Shown here one piece after another: positions 19,890 to 31,799 of a stretch of 64,000 nt of DNA. Under the pieces are notes generated by a model. That model saw only the letters and a program-made list of their open reading frames with translations, ran no database searches and was not told where the DNA came from. Origin of the DNA: Xenopus tropicalis (taxonomy: Eukaryota; Chordata; Amphibia; Anura; Pipidae); NCBI RefSeq assembly GCF_000004195.4, contig NC_030677.2:103390329-103454328 (forward strand), written 5' to 3'. Made by a program: the position numbers and the translations under genes. Positions within the stretch are counted from its first letter, which is position 1. Each line of letters starts with the position of its first letter.

Positions 19890-20320
19890 ACCCCTGCTAT
19901 ATTGTAAATATAAGTGTATCTGTATCTAATTCTAATTGATACTTCACTGTTAGAAACCCTCTTTTGTTGCATCTGATTGGCGTACCATTGTGTTTTAGTG
20001 CCATCAGAAACTCGTCTACATACAGAAAATGGTGCAGGCTAAAATAATTGGAGGCACAACTGCAGGCATGTTTGGAGGGCAATGTAATCTGCCTGAAACT
20101 GCTAAATAATCCGAATCTTTTTACCTCCTGGAAAGGGTTTCATCAGCCTGTCAGTTATAGCTTCTAATGCTAATGGCCTCCTGCTGCACAAATATGGCCG
20201 CCCCCTCATAGGGGAACATGGAGGGTAATAGGTAATGGGTAATGTAAAAGCACTGGGCAAATATTCTATGGCAAAATTATAAAGGACAATATTATTTATA
20301 TATTTAAAAAACAGTTTAAT
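19890..20320. other. No recognisable feature
   Basis: Non-coding; nothing I can name. Confidence 0.35.
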
Positions 20321-20322
20321 TG

Positions 20323-22771
20323 TGTTGGGTTGAAAACCCCACATACTGTTCTTCCACTTTGGCTTATTCTTCCGCTTCTTCTTCTTCTTAGCGCCCCCCA
20401 TTTTCTAAACGCTACTCCTCCTACAGTTTTAGGGGTACAGCACCCAAACTCCCCACACTTCTTCGCCCTATAGCGGAGCAGGTTGCTTGTGCTTTTCTAA
20501 GTGGTCCCGCCCCCCGTCTTTTTGTGGTGCCGCTCCGAACCCCCCAATTTTCCCATTGACTTTAATGGGGAAATTGAAACTGCTGCCAATCTTACACCTT
20601 TGAGGCTTCACTCCCCAAACTGGAATCACACAGTCATGGGCTCAGCCTGAATGAAAATATGATGATTGCTGGATGCCCAAAAGTGGGCGGAGCTGTGAAC
20701 AGCCAATCAGATTTTACCTATTGATTTAGCGGAAATTCAACCTGCTGCCAGTCTCACAGTAATAACACCGGGGTCCCCAAACTTTTTACACTTGGTCACT
20801 AGGGGACTGCAGTTTTGGATTTGAAAAGTGGGCAGAGCCACCAACAACCAATCAAATTTTACCTATTGATTTCTATTGGTTTGATGCCAGAGTTCCCAAA
20901 CTTTGCACAGTCAGTCACTGGGTGACTAAGCATTCAGGTTTTTTTTTTTAAAAACTGCACAGTGGGAGGGGCCAACAAGAACCAATCAAATTTTACCCAT
21001 TGACTTTTATGGGGAAATTGAAACTGCTGCCAAACTTACAGCTTTGAGGCTACACTCCCCAAACTTGAATCACACAGTCATGGGGTCAGCCTGAATGAAA
21101 ATATGATGATTGTTGGATGCCCAAAAGTGGGCGGAGCTGTGAACAACCAGATTCAGATTTTACCTATAGACTTGTGGAAATCCAACCTGCTGCCATTCTC
21201 ACAGTAATAACATCAGGGTCCCCAAACTTTGCAGAGTTAGGCACCAGGTAACTGTGGTTCAAGGTAAGAAAAAGTGGGTGGAGCCACCAACAGCCAATCA
21301 GAGTTTACTTATTGACTTTCAATGGGGAAATTCAATATGCTGCCATTCTCACAGAATTAACCCCCGGGTCCCCAAACTTTTCACAGTTGGTCACTAGGGG
21401 ACTGCAGTTTAAGTTTTGAAAAGTGGGCGGAGCCACCAACAACCAATCAGATTTCACCTATTGATTTTCATTGGTTTGATGCCAGGGTTCCCAAACTTTG
21501 CATAGTCAGTCACTGGATGACTACGCATTTAAGGTTTTTTGTATTTTTGTAAGTGAGTGGAGTCACCAACAGCCAATCAGATTTTACCTATTGACTTTCA
21601 ATGGGGAAATTCAACCTGCTGCCATTCTCACAGTATTAACACCAGGGTCCCCAAGCTTTTCACAGTTGGTCACTAGAGGACTGCAGTTTTAGTTTTGAAA
21701 AAGTGGGCGGGCCACCAACATCCAATCAGATTTCACCTATTGAATTTTATTGGTTTGATGCCAGGGTTTGCAAACTTTGCACAGTCAGTCACTGCGTGAC
21801 TTCGTACTCAAGGTTAGAAAAAGTGGGCGGGGCCGCCAAAAGCCAATCACATTTCTTTCATTGTTTTCAGTGGGGAAATTTTAACTGCTGCCATTCTCAC
21901 ATGTTTAATGTCAGGGTCCCCAAACTTTGCACAGTTTGTCACTGGGTGACTATGTTCCAAGTTTAGAAAAGTGGGCGGGGCCAACAACAACCAATCAGAT
22001 TTCACCTATTGATTTTTTTTGTTTAAATTTAAAATGCTGCCTTTCTCACACTATTTATGTCAAAGCTCCCAAACTTTGCAAAGTCAGCCACTGGGTGACT
22101 ACATATTCAGGGCTAGAACAAGTGGGAGGAGCCACCAACACCAAATCCATTTCCACCCATTAGATTTCATTGGTTTATATTTAAACTGATGCCATTATTT
22201 AAATATTAATTCCAGGGTTGTTAAAGTTTCCAGAGTTAGTCACTGGGTATTTACCGTTCAAAATTTGAAAAAAAAAAGTGGGTGGAGCCACCAACAGCCA
22301 ATAACATTTCATCTATTTACTTTCAATGGTGAAGTGTAAAATGCTGTCAGTCTCACAATTTTTATGCCTGAGTCCCCAAAATTTGCAAAGTTGGTCACTG
22401 GGGGACTGCAGTTCAAAAATAGGAAAAGTGGGTTGGGCCACTAACAGCCAATCAGATTTCATCCATTAAATTTTATTGGTTTAAATTTAAAATCCTGCCG
22501 TTCTTTATTTAATCCTAGGGTCCCTAAACTTTGCAGAGTTAGTCACTGGGTAACTGCAGTTCCAGGTTAGAAAAAGGGGGTGGAGCCACCAACCGCCAAT
22601 CAGATGTCAGTTGTTGACTTTCAGTGGGGAAATTTAAGTTGCTGCCATTCAGACACTATTAAAACCAGGGGCCCCAAACTTTGCACAGTGGTTTTTACTA
22701 TATAACTGTGGTCCAAGGTTAGAGAAAGTGGGCAGAGCCCATTCAGTGACTTCATGTTTTTCAACCCAACA
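20323..22771 (+). mobile_element. TIR-bounded element filled with CCAAT/GC-box tandem units (copy 2, full length)
   Basis: 14-bp inverted ends 'tgttgggttgaaaa' at 20323-20336 and its inverse at 22758-22771 enclose a tandem array. At least 12 units keep a CCAAT core (near 20704, 20850, 20984, 21294, 21444, 21574, 21720, 21841, 21990, 22299, 22444 and 22596), usually 13-15 bp after a GC-box-like 'gtgggcggagc'. Spacing is 120-150 bp. The left ~250 bp are nearly identical to 3563-3790. No reading frame is shared between units, so it is non-autonomous. I could not define a target duplication. Confidence 0.75.
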
Positions 22772-22774
22772 TGA

Positions 22775-23270
22775 AGTTTGTTCTCAAACTTCCCTTTCTA
22801 GTTAAGAATGCTTTTATAATTGGAGGCTTACTGGCTGGATGTGGCCCTCCAGAGCCACTTTTATGTCACCCAGCTCTCTAGACTGCCATTGTGAGCAGAG
22901 CTTTCTGATTCTATTCTCATTCCATAACTCTTGTTTGTTTAAATTTTGTAAGACCCCTGATTCATTCAAAGTGCTTATTATCTTTCTGGTGCAATAAATA
23001 ACTGATGATTATGATGACACTGCTTTATACCAATAAAAACAATTGCATTTGGTTAACGGAAGGCTAAATAGATAACTACTATAAAACGAAACACATTAAA
23101 AACAATATTATTAGTGAACTCAGGAGTAGTAACCTTTTATTTGAAGTGGTTTACAGGGCTAGGCTCTAAATATAGAAGGAGTAGGAGGCTTCGTGAAAAA
23201 GTATATTTCCCTTGAGAAATCCCAGTGTGTATGGCAACTGCTGCATCATCAGCAGAGAATAGAATGGGAT
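22775..23270. other. No recognisable feature
   Basis: AT-rich non-coding sequence between the array and the X-box/CRE-like cluster. Confidence 0.35.
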
Positions 23271-23275
23271 TTCTT

Positions 23276-23299
23276 GTTGCTATGGTAATGCTGACATCA
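23276..23299. promoter_or_regulatory. X-box-like and CRE-like sites 2 bp apart
   Basis: 'gttgctatggtaat' fits an RFX X-box, and 'tgacatca' two bases later fits a CRE half-palindrome. No exon was recognised on either side, so function is uncertain. Confidence 0.3.
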
Positions 23300-23542
23300 G
23301 TTAGATGCACTATGGGGTGTTATAAACATCAGCTACTCATTCACCTGCCGTCTGTTAATGTACTTTTACAGTTAAATCGTCTGACGTTAGATGCATATTG
23401 TGACATTTTTAGCTGTGTTTGTAAAGGTTACCTTACCGTGCCAGAACAGCTAGGGTCTAAGTAGGATTTCTAAGTAGAACACAGCTTTTCTAGCATGAAA
23501 AATACATCCGATTCCCAGTGATACAGAAAAAACACCTTGGGG

Positions 23543-23832
23543 CAGTGTTCCCCAACCAGTGGCTCATGAGTAACATGTTGCTCCCCAACCCCTTGGATTT
23601 GCTCTCAGTGCCCCCAAACCAGGTAGTTATTTTTGAATTCCTGACTTGAATAAAAACAAGATTTGCTACCAAATAAAGCAACCTGTAAGCTGATAGTGTG
23701 CATAGAGGCTACATAATAGCCAACCTTACCCCTTATTTGGCACCTCCATGAACTTTAATGATGCTTGTGTTGCTCTCCAAGTCTTTTTACATTTGACTGT
23801 GGCTCATGGATAAGAAAAGTTGGGGACCCCTG
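23543..23832 (-). mobile_element. hAT-type MITE (~290 bp)
   Basis: Ends 'cagtgttccccaacc' and 'gttggggacccctg' are inverted. Flanking octamers 'ccttgggg' and 'ccttaggg' match at 7 of 8. Same family as 31126-31427 and 42399-42688, opposite orientation. Confidence 0.85.
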
Positions 23833-23881
23833 CCTTAGGGTAATAGGCACAGCAGTTTCCCGTACACTATTTAGTCCCTTT

Positions 23882-23905
23882 AATATATATATATATATAT
23901 ATATA
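23882..23905. repeat. (TA)n microsatellite
   Basis: About 11 TA units. Confidence 0.9.
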
Positions 23906-23909
23906 CATG

Positions 23910-25320
23910 CCATACATAACTGTGCAGTAATAAAATAGCCACTACTTTGGTTTTCAGAATTAATATCCTCATTTAATAAAAAGCGTCATTAAATTTCTCT
24001 CAGAGGCAATGACTGTAAAATAGTTAGGTGGTGCCATTTGCAGAAGGGTTTATTAGATTATCTGAGACTGTTAACCGCTCAGTTATGCACTGCATATTAT
24101 AGAAATAGTTCCTCATAAGATTTATCATAAGATTCCAAATTTTTTTTGGAAAATGTTACTTAAAATGAGATTTCTATAGGTTTTCTTTCACATTCATGTT
24201 CTAAACCCCCAAAAAGTGTTTCTTTTTTATATATATATACTTTGGAATTTTATTGCACTTATAAAGAAGTAAAATGGTTATGGTTATGCTGAATAACTGA
24301 CTCATGGAGCGGTTTCTAAGTTAATGCTAAGAAAATATATTACAGCACCTCAAATTTCCTCTGCAGAATTCCTGTATTTTATTAAAAAAAAAATCAAGAA
24401 ATTCATAGTTAATGGTTTCACAGTAAGTGTATTAGGTACATATACAGGTGGGTTTTAAAATATTTCAGCATAGTGAGGCCAGAAGTAGTGTGGTAGTTAA
24501 AGCTGGATATAATGGGGAAAAAATGCAAAATGGACACTTTTATGGCCATTTTTGTGTGTGACCAAACAGCAAACTGATTTTTTGGTAATTCCACAACTAC
24601 ACAGAATGTCAGTGCTACGTGATCGACACTTTTTTTAAATGACACTGAAGAAGAGTAAATGAAGGTTGCACCTAAATGTGCATATATTTTTAAGCCCAAA
24701 GCTATATTTCATGCCTAGGACAAGAGACAGTGATCACAGTTATGTGGTCTATTATCCAGAAAGCTCCAAAATCCAGAATTGCCCTGACCCATAGAGCAAA
24801 TGTTGCCAAACTTCATGTTGCGTCATTATTATGAGGTTCAGACTTGCATCAACCATCACACACTCGTGCCATTGTAATGCCATGTGCCAGAAGTGGCACA
24901 GCCCTCACTCTGAAAATCTTAACTGCAAATTGCACCCAATATTAAAACATGCACATGCAGTTGCATGCTTTTGACACATTTAGGACAGGCACTACTTCCT
25001 TCTGCAGCCACAATTACACTGGAAATCTGGGGAAATGCATTGTGGGGAAAACCATGGTGATATGTGTTCAAAATTGCACTTTGCTCACTGCACTATGGTG
25101 GTAAGTGAGGCTTGACATGTGGAGAGAAGCCTACTAGGTTTCCACTAAGGCGAGAGAGATGGATCCTGCATAAAGAGTGAACGTTTGAGAAGAAAACGTA
25201 ATGGAGGAGCAATGTATGAAGAAAGAGTGAAACATGGCTCAAGATTACTAATGGAGACAAATTTGGTACAAGCCATGGAGATACAAGAATTGCCACCTAT
25301 CTAGTGGATACATTTAGGCT
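23910..25320. other. No recognisable feature
   Basis: AT-rich non-coding DNA. The 93-aa minus frame at 24418 has no motif or splice context. Confidence 0.35.
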
Positions 25321-25363
25321 AGTGCAGGCCAAGAATCTGCCCCTAGGCTCAAAAAATCTTACT

Positions 25364-25412
25364 GATGTGCCTGCACCCAGAGCCACTGCGTTGGCCTGGG
25401 TGCAGGCACACA
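25364..25412. repeat. Small inverted repeat related to the 12383 foldback
   Basis: 'tgtgcctgcacccag' and 'ctgggtgcaggcaca' pair around ~18 bp. The same sequence occurs in the foldback MITE at 12383-12716. Confidence 0.55.
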
Positions 25413-25604
25413 GATTAAGTATGGCTGAAAATATTTACATTTGGTAAGAAAATCCTAATTACAGCGGTCTAGGACAGATTACAAACAAAGGGCAAAGACC
25501 CCACATGTGGTCTGTGTGTCAGCTTCCAGATTTTTCTGATCGATTGTTTTGGTAATAATTGGGGAAGCAGAAAGTGTGGATCTTTGCAAATGCAGATCCA
25601 GGGT

Positions 25605-25690
25605 CCTGCTATTATTATTCTCTCATTTATACAGTGCTAACATAATCCTCAGCGCTTTACAGAGCTTATACATTCAGTTCCTTCTCCAAC
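25605..25690 (-). repeat. L2-type LINE tail remnant
   Basis: 'tattattattctctcattta' with 'cagcgctttacagagctta' is an inverted L2 3' end. Confidence 0.55.
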
Positions 25691-25699
25691 CACTTCATT

Positions 25700-27520
25700 G
25701 TCCAGCAGTCTTAGCACTTAGTGCTACCATTGAATTGATCTGTAATGGAAATACTTTATCAGATCACTAAGCCATGTTCAGTGCTGGTTTGAAATAAATC
25801 ATTTGGGACACTCAAAGGGCATTGTCTACATAATTAATAATTTAAGCCTGTGTTGTTCTTTAATTAAATCAGACATTATGAGAGAAACCATAACATAGCT
25901 GTTTCAATGCCCCCTATATGTCAAGACAAGGATATGCAATGATTTATAAGCCATTAAATTCTGATTCGCTCATGGCTAATGCAGGCCCAGCTTACTACAA
26001 CAATAAACATAATGCAGGTTGGAATTTCTTTAAGTGCTTTCAATGATAGGAGCTTTCATTGTGCAAATCGTTTTGTTCCTTGAGGGCCTGCAATAATTAC
26101 AATAAGATGCTGTGCCTAACACTGGACATTTGTTGCTTCAGAAAAAAAATGTGATGATAAGCGGCACTTTATTGGATGGACTAATAAAACACAAAGCAAG
26201 AATTTAATTAAAAAACAATAACCACATTTTTGTTTCTAAAAAAATTAATTCATGACTAAGAATATATGAACTATTGTGTATCTGTGTGTCTGCAGGCTTG
26301 TTAGGTGGGGTGCATTAGAACAATACATCATGCATGGGTGTGTATATGTATATATAGATAGCAGAGATGCCCTGAAAACATAATTTTGAAATTTGGCTGA
26401 ATATAAAACCCTATTTGCATATTTAAATTTAAAAAGTGCATCTAAAAAATGATTAAAAAAATTAGCAATTGGACACATTTTTAAAAAGAGAGTCAAATAA
26501 TGGGCAAATGTTAGCTCCCTAATGTATGTCAGTGATTATGTAACTAGCTATTTGGGTATAATGACTCAAGCTAAGTGAACTTAATTGGGTTTGGGTTCTT
26601 CTCAACACTGGCAGTCAGATCCCATGGTGTGCTTGGCTCAATGAAACTGTCAGAATAATGTAGAGCAGATCAATAATCAACAGACAGGTTAGGTTAGGTC
26701 AGAAATTCCATTAATAAATGCATTGTTCAGGAGGACTAATTTCTGCTGGAGATGAAGGCTTCCCTAGCAAAGCACATATACTGCATAGCTAAGCATTCAA
26801 TCACTGCTCAGCCATGCTTTAGGGTAAAAACCTTTGGCCCCTGTGACACAAGCAATAGTCCTGTATGTAACACCAACCCTGACATTAGCTGCAAGGCACA
26901 CTCACTACTAAATGGGCCCGTAAAGTTTACATTTGATTTATGTTTGTTGGTGAAATGATGGTTAGAGGCAGGAATGTAACAACAAGTGAAATATATTTCC
27001 TAAAGTACAGAGCACAGGTTTTTTTAAATAAGCAATGATGGAAGAGAGGATATATAATGAAAATGTATTAATGCCATCAATTCTTAGCGCTTTTGGTACA
27101 CAGTTGCCCCCTGTGTAGGAATTATACTACTTATCCAGTGGAAGCCTCCTTTTAGTGTTTTGTGTTTAAATCATATCACAAAAATACTTGCCACCTTCTC
27201 TTTTATGTGTGGTACAAGCTGGACCAGAAAACTCCTGCATTTATATCATCCAGATAGAAAGTGTGCAGAGTGCAATATCCATTGTGTTATGAATTCTGAT
27301 GTGGATGGGTGCAGAGTAGCTAAACCCTTGTGGCACACTACAGCATATGCATAACATACCAAGTGCTACTTCACTGTTTTAGCTCTCAACTACATTCCTG
27401 GCACACTGAGAGCTCACTGTGTGCTAAAAAGTAATATCTTATATAAGCAGGGGGAGTGGGTAAGGCAGTTACAGCGGCACACACAGAATTTTGATCCTTT
27501 GTAACTGGTAAAAATAATAC
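25700..27520. other. No recognisable feature
   Basis: AT-rich, low in repeats I can name, and without a credible reading frame. This is one of the least repetitive stretches of the window. Confidence 0.35.
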
Positions 27521-27527
27521 AGTTTAT

Positions 27528-27800
27528 GGGACTTGTTGTGCAGAATGCTCGGGACCTGGAGTTTTCCGGATAAGTGGTCATTATAAAAACAGTCATTTAA
27601 ACATTTAATAAACCCAACAGGATTATTTTGCCACCAATATGGATTCATGAAGCTTAGTGACCATCAAGTACAAGTTCAGTATTATTACTACAGAAAAAAC
27701 AGGAATTGTTTTCACAAATGTAAATATTTTTTTTTAAATGGAGATTTCCCTCCCATAATTCAGATATTGTTTTTTATATAACGAATCCCATAGCTGTACC
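27528..27800 (+). repeat. Xenopus interspersed repeat with 'gaatgctcgggacctgg'
   Basis: 'gaatgctcgggacctggagt' with 'tttccggataa' and 'aataaacccaacaggatt' is a very common frog repeat in this orientation. A degraded relative may lie near 24745. Confidence 0.6.
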
Positions 27801-28185
27801 ATTATTCTGCACTGAATAAGAGAAAGGGAATTGATTGTTGAGGTTGACACCCCAAATACCAGCCCACTAATGTACAAGTTATGTACCAAAGGCACAGACC
27901 CACAGGGCAGAATTAAACCCATTATATTTTGCCATACTGCATCAAACACAAGTAAATGTGCCTGTAGGTACTTACTCTACTTAAATGACTTTGTAATGCA
28001 GGTGTCTGTAATATATCAAGAATATGTAGAGCAGATACAGAACACTGTGTTCTCAAACCTATCCATTGGGCTGAGTTCAATTAGAAAAACATTTTGTTCT
28101 GCTCAAGAAAATCCCTCAGTTTATTTCATCTTCTAATGAAGAAAATGTGTGCCAGAATCCCTGCAACTGCAGGCAAAGAGACTTA

Positions 28186-28560
28186 GGGGCACATTTACTA
28201 ACCCACGAACGGGTCGAATGAATCCGAATCCGTTTTTTTCGTATTCATCGGTAATTTTGCGACTTTTTCGGCGCTTTCGTATTGTTTTGCGGAGCCGCTA
28301 CGACTTTATCGTATTATTTCCGACTTTTTCGTAATTTGTACGACTTTTTCGTATTTTTTACGAATTTTCCGTATTTTTTTACGACTTTTTCGGAAACATT
28401 TCCCGATAAATTCGCAAACATTGCGAAAATAGGAAATTCATAAACGCTTTTGGGTTACGATTTTTTCGGGCTACAGTCGGATTTTACATCCGACTGTATC
28501 CCGAAAAATCGTAACCAAAGCCTTCAATAGCCGAAATTTTCGTGTTGATGGCGAAAATAA
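28186..28560. repeat. Left subterminal region of the Harbinger element
   Basis: Repeats 'cgactttttcg' and 'cgtattttttacga' variants. It contains a near-perfect hairpin at 28453-28516 ('ggttacgattttttcggg' and 'tacagtcggat' against their inverses, 5-base loop). Such subterminal motifs are candidate binding sites for the Myb-like protein or transposase. Confidence 0.7.
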
Positions 28561-28601
28561 GGCAAAAAGTGAATAACCATTGTCAGCCTGTCCTTTTACT
28601 A

Positions 28602-28910
28602 CTTTCAAGGGGAAATTAAACCAAATAGGGATTTTCAATCATACATGGCTTTCAAGGGGAAATAAAACCAACTGTGTCTCATACCACATGGCACTTATAT
28701 ATATATATATATTTATTGTATTTATTATATCACTTGTCCTCCCTGTGTGTAATTCTGTATTCTGTAAGATTGTACAGCGCTGCGTACCCTTGTGGCGCTT
28801 TATAAATAAAGTTATACATACATACAAATAGGGATTTTCAATCATACATGGCTTTCAAGGGGAAATTAAACCAAATAGGGATTTTCAATCATACATGGCT
28901 TTGAAATGGA
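28602..28910 (+). repeat. 47-bp tandem repeat interrupted by an L2-tail insertion
   Basis: Units with 'aaatagggattttcaatcat' and 'ggctttcaaggggaaat' occur before 28668 and again from about 28827. Between them lies foreign sequence with 'gtacagcgctgcgtaccctt' and 'gcgctttataaataaag', a plus-strand L2 tail, so the LINE piece inserted into the array. A (TA)n run lies at 28698-28713. Confidence 0.7.
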
Positions 28911-29042
28911 AGTTGAGTAGTTTGTGTGTGATTTGTGTTTACAGAAAAATACAGTCATTTACAGGCTGCCATTACCTTTTCAGATAAACAAACAGGAAAG
29001 AGTTAAACACTGCACAGCTTGCTCGTTAAAGGCTGCCAAAGG

Positions 29043-29049
29043 TATAAAA
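29043..29049 (+). promoter_or_regulatory. TATA box of the Harbinger transposase gene
   Basis: TATAAAA 53 bp before the ATG at 29102, giving an expected transcription start near 29073 and a short leader. Confidence 0.6.
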
Positions 29050-29101
29050 CCCCTCTAACTCACTTCAGTTTGGTTGGTGATGAAAGTTTGGTTTAGTTTG
29101 G

Positions 29102-29849
29102 TTGCCAAGCATGGAGCATGATGCTGTGGTGCCAGCACTGCTGGCAGCATTAGAATATTTAGAAGGGGCAGAGGCGCCAGAGGCGCAGGAGCCCCCACTT
29201 AATTTGCCACTTGCTAGGATCAGACAGCCTCGTCGGTTTTGGAGAGGTGTCCCTTCACTTAACGAGCTGTCTGATGATGAGGTGGTGCGGATGTACCGTC
29301 TGAGCCGTGCCGCCATTTTGCAGGTATTTGATTTGGTTAGGCAGGAGCTAGATCCTGTGACGGCACGGTCTCAGGCCCTGCCCGGGATAAGCAAACTGCT
29401 TGCAGTTTTGCATTTCCTGGGCAGTGGCAGTTTCCAGCAGGTCTCCGCACGCCTTGTTGGTATGAGCCAGCCCACCTTCAGCAGGATACTGAAGCAAGTG
29501 TTGAGGGCACTTCTACCGCACTTGCAAAGGCTCATTTCCTTTCCCTCAACTGAGGCAGAGTGGACAAGGGTAAAGCAAGACTTTTACCTCATTGGCCATT
29601 TTCCAAATTGCCTGGGAGCCATTGATTGCACTCATGTTCCGCTCACACCACCTCGGGCTCACCAGGAGCGCTACCTTAACAGAAAGCGCTCCCATTCCAT
29701 CAATGTCCAGGTGGTGTGTGATTCCCACCTGCGGATCATGAGTGTGAGATCTGGTTTTCCTGGAAGTGTCCACGATGCCCATATCCTGCGTCAGTCAGCC
29801 CTCTATGAGCGCTTCACTCAAGGAGAAATGCCGCGGGGCTGGCTGGTGG
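29102..29849 (+). CDS. Harbinger transposase exon 1
   Basis: Residues 1-249, from MEHDAVVPALL to GWLV plus a split Gly codon. It holds the HTH-like region and the first catalytic Asp. Reading past the donor adds KYFLTNFF and soon a stop. Confidence 0.9.
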
Positions 29850-30929
29850 GTAAGTACTTTTTGACAAATTTTTTTACCTCTACTTCCACAACTCTTATTA
29901 ATTAATTGGTCATGGCGACACACACCCATCAGTCCTCTGTGCATACAGCTGGCCCAATATAATGGGCAGTAGCTTTTTACTATGTAATCATGTCAGTTCT
30001 TGCTACTGGCAAAATGTATCTCCAAATTAACACCACTTTACACTTGCCCTTGTTTTACTAAGCATCTTGGGAATGGTAGTTTTGGAAAGCATTACTTTCA
30101 ACCTGTGTGTTTCTGATGGACTAATTAACTCCTCACACCTGAGCAGGTGTAATAGGTGGGAGTTGCTAAATGGGAGCTTATAGGGACATGCTGGCTTCAA
30201 GCGGCCGTATGCCACTGGTAGTGACAGTTAATTGGTCATGGCGACACACACCCATCAGTCCTCTGTGCATACAGCTGGCCCAATATAATGGGCAGTAGCT
30301 TTTTACTATGTAATCATGTCAGTTCTTGCTACTGGCAAAATGTATCTCCAAATTAACACCACTTTACACTTGCCCTTGTTTTACTAAGCATCTTGGGAAT
30401 GGTAGTTTTGGAAAGCATTACTTTCAACCTGTGTGTTTCTGATGGACTAATTAACTCCTCACACCTGAGCAGGTGTAATAGGTGGGAGTTGCTAAATGGG
30501 AGTGCTTCCACTCATAATTTTTCCTTTCTTCTAGGAGACGCTGGATATGGGGTTCTGCCTTGGCTGATGACCCCTGTTCGTTTTCCACGCACACCTGCCC
30601 AACGTAGGTACAACCGTGCCCATCGGAAGACGCGCAATGTCATTGAGCGCCTGTTTGGGGTGCTCAAGTCGCGCTTCCGATGCCTCTCAGTCACGGGGGG
30701 AGCTCTTCTTTACTCCCCCATTAAGGTTTCAGAGATCATTGTTGTCTGCGCCATGTTGCACAATGTGGCAATGGATCATGGCCTAGGCGCAGACATCAAT
30801 GATGCTCTGGAACCTGAGATTGAGGGGTATGTTGGCAGGCGCATGGATAACCAACCACAGGGGAGAAGAGTGCGTGATCAGCTGATTGCCTCACACTTTA
30901 GTTGTAAGTTGAGCATATCATTCACTTGA
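29102..30929 (+). CDS. PIF/Harbinger DDE transposase, two exons, ~380 aa
   Basis: Join 29102-29849 and 30535-30929; donor GTGG|GTAAGT, acceptor 'tttcttctag', phase 1. It is related to vertebrate HARBI1. A helix-turn-helix-like region lies at ~92-135. Catalytic residues are D172 (LGAIDCTHVPL), D248 (GDAGYG, created exactly at the splice junction) and E284 (NVIERLFGVLKSRFRCL). The C-terminal SPIKVSEIIVVCAMLHN is a family signature. Length is near the usual 350-400. As read, exon 2 ends with SHFSCKLSISFT; a donor-like AGTT|GTAAGT at 30903 could instead add a short third exon. All key residues are intact, so this copy may be functional. It is expected to act in the nucleus with the Myb-like protein encoded opposite. 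Confidence 0.92.
29902..30176 (+). repeat. 275-bp intronic direct repeat, copy 1
   Basis: From 'ttaattggtcatggcgacac' to 'gctaaatgggag', identical by eye to 30228-30502. 51 bp separate the copies. Confidence 0.93.
30228..30502 (+). repeat. 275-bp intronic direct repeat, copy 2
   Basis: Second copy of 29902-30176, ending 32 bp before the exon 2 acceptor. The polypyrimidine tract and acceptor lie outside the duplication. Confidence 0.93.
30535..30929 (+). CDS. Harbinger transposase exon 2
   Basis: Starts with DAGYGVLPWLMTPVRFP and carries the second Asp, the catalytic Glu and the C-terminal family motif. An open frame continues upstream into the intron copy by chance. Confidence 0.9.
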
Positions 30930-31125
30930 TAATATATCTCATTAAATGTGTTTAACTTGCCCTTGCAACTGTGTTAACCAGAAGAACATGAATGATGCCA
31001 ACAAAAATGTGTATGTTTATTTACTGGTTTGTTTTTGGAGGAAATGCTGGCACTGTCTGAACACAAGTGACTTTGGCCAGTGCAGAAACAAGTGTGATTG
31101 ATTGGTGTTAGGCCTTGATATAGAG

Positions 31126-31427
31126 CAGGGGTCCCCAACCTTTTATACCCGTGAGCCACATTCAAGTGGAAAAAGTATTGGGGAGCAACACAAGCATGGA
31201 AAAAGTTCATGGGGGTGCAAATAAGAGCTATAATTGGCTATTTGGTAGCCTCTATGTGGACTGGCAGCCTACAGAAGGCTCTGTTTGGCTTTACACTGGG
31301 TTTCATTCAACCAAAACTTGGCTTCAAGCCAGAAATGCAAAAATGGCACCTACTTTGAGGCCCCTGGGAGCAACATCCAAGGGGTTGAGAAGCAACATGT
31401 TCACAAACCACTGGTTGGGGATCACTG
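31126..31427 (+). mobile_element. hAT-type MITE nested in the Harbinger element, perfect 8-bp TSD
   Basis: Ends 'caggggtccccaacc' and 'ggttggggatcactg'. 'atatagag' occurs at 31118-31125 and again at 31428-31435. Its insertion post-dates the Harbinger copy. Confidence 0.93.
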
Positions 31428-31704
31428 ATATAGAGGGATCTCATTACTGTGTTGGGGTAGAGCACAAGTTTATGGCACACACAACCTCAATGGCCATTAT
31501 CATGCTTATGATGAGTTTGTTCACATTATCAGTGCAATGTCTCTTTAAATCTAATCAAATCTTTTCCTTTCTTAATTATAAAGAGCCTGCTGATTGTGAT
31601 GTGCTGGTGTACCCCTAGCAGTATAGGCCTTCCCGGGACACCTTCTGGTGTAAGTAAACACGCTTACAAACCAAAAACACTAATGTTAAAATATTGTCAA
31701 ACAT

Positions 31705-31786
31705 TTAAAGGACAAGTCAACCCCAGTCAATTTAAGTGTGTTTTCCATTAGGGCTAAATGAAGTTTGGGGTTCACTTGTCCTTTAA
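31705..31786. mobile_element. 82-bp T2/Kolobok MITE
   Basis: 'ttaaaggacaagtcaacccc' at the left and 'ggttcacttgtcctttaa' at the right, with TTAA at both ends. Confidence 0.8.
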
Positions 31787-31799
31787 ATTATTAGCATTA

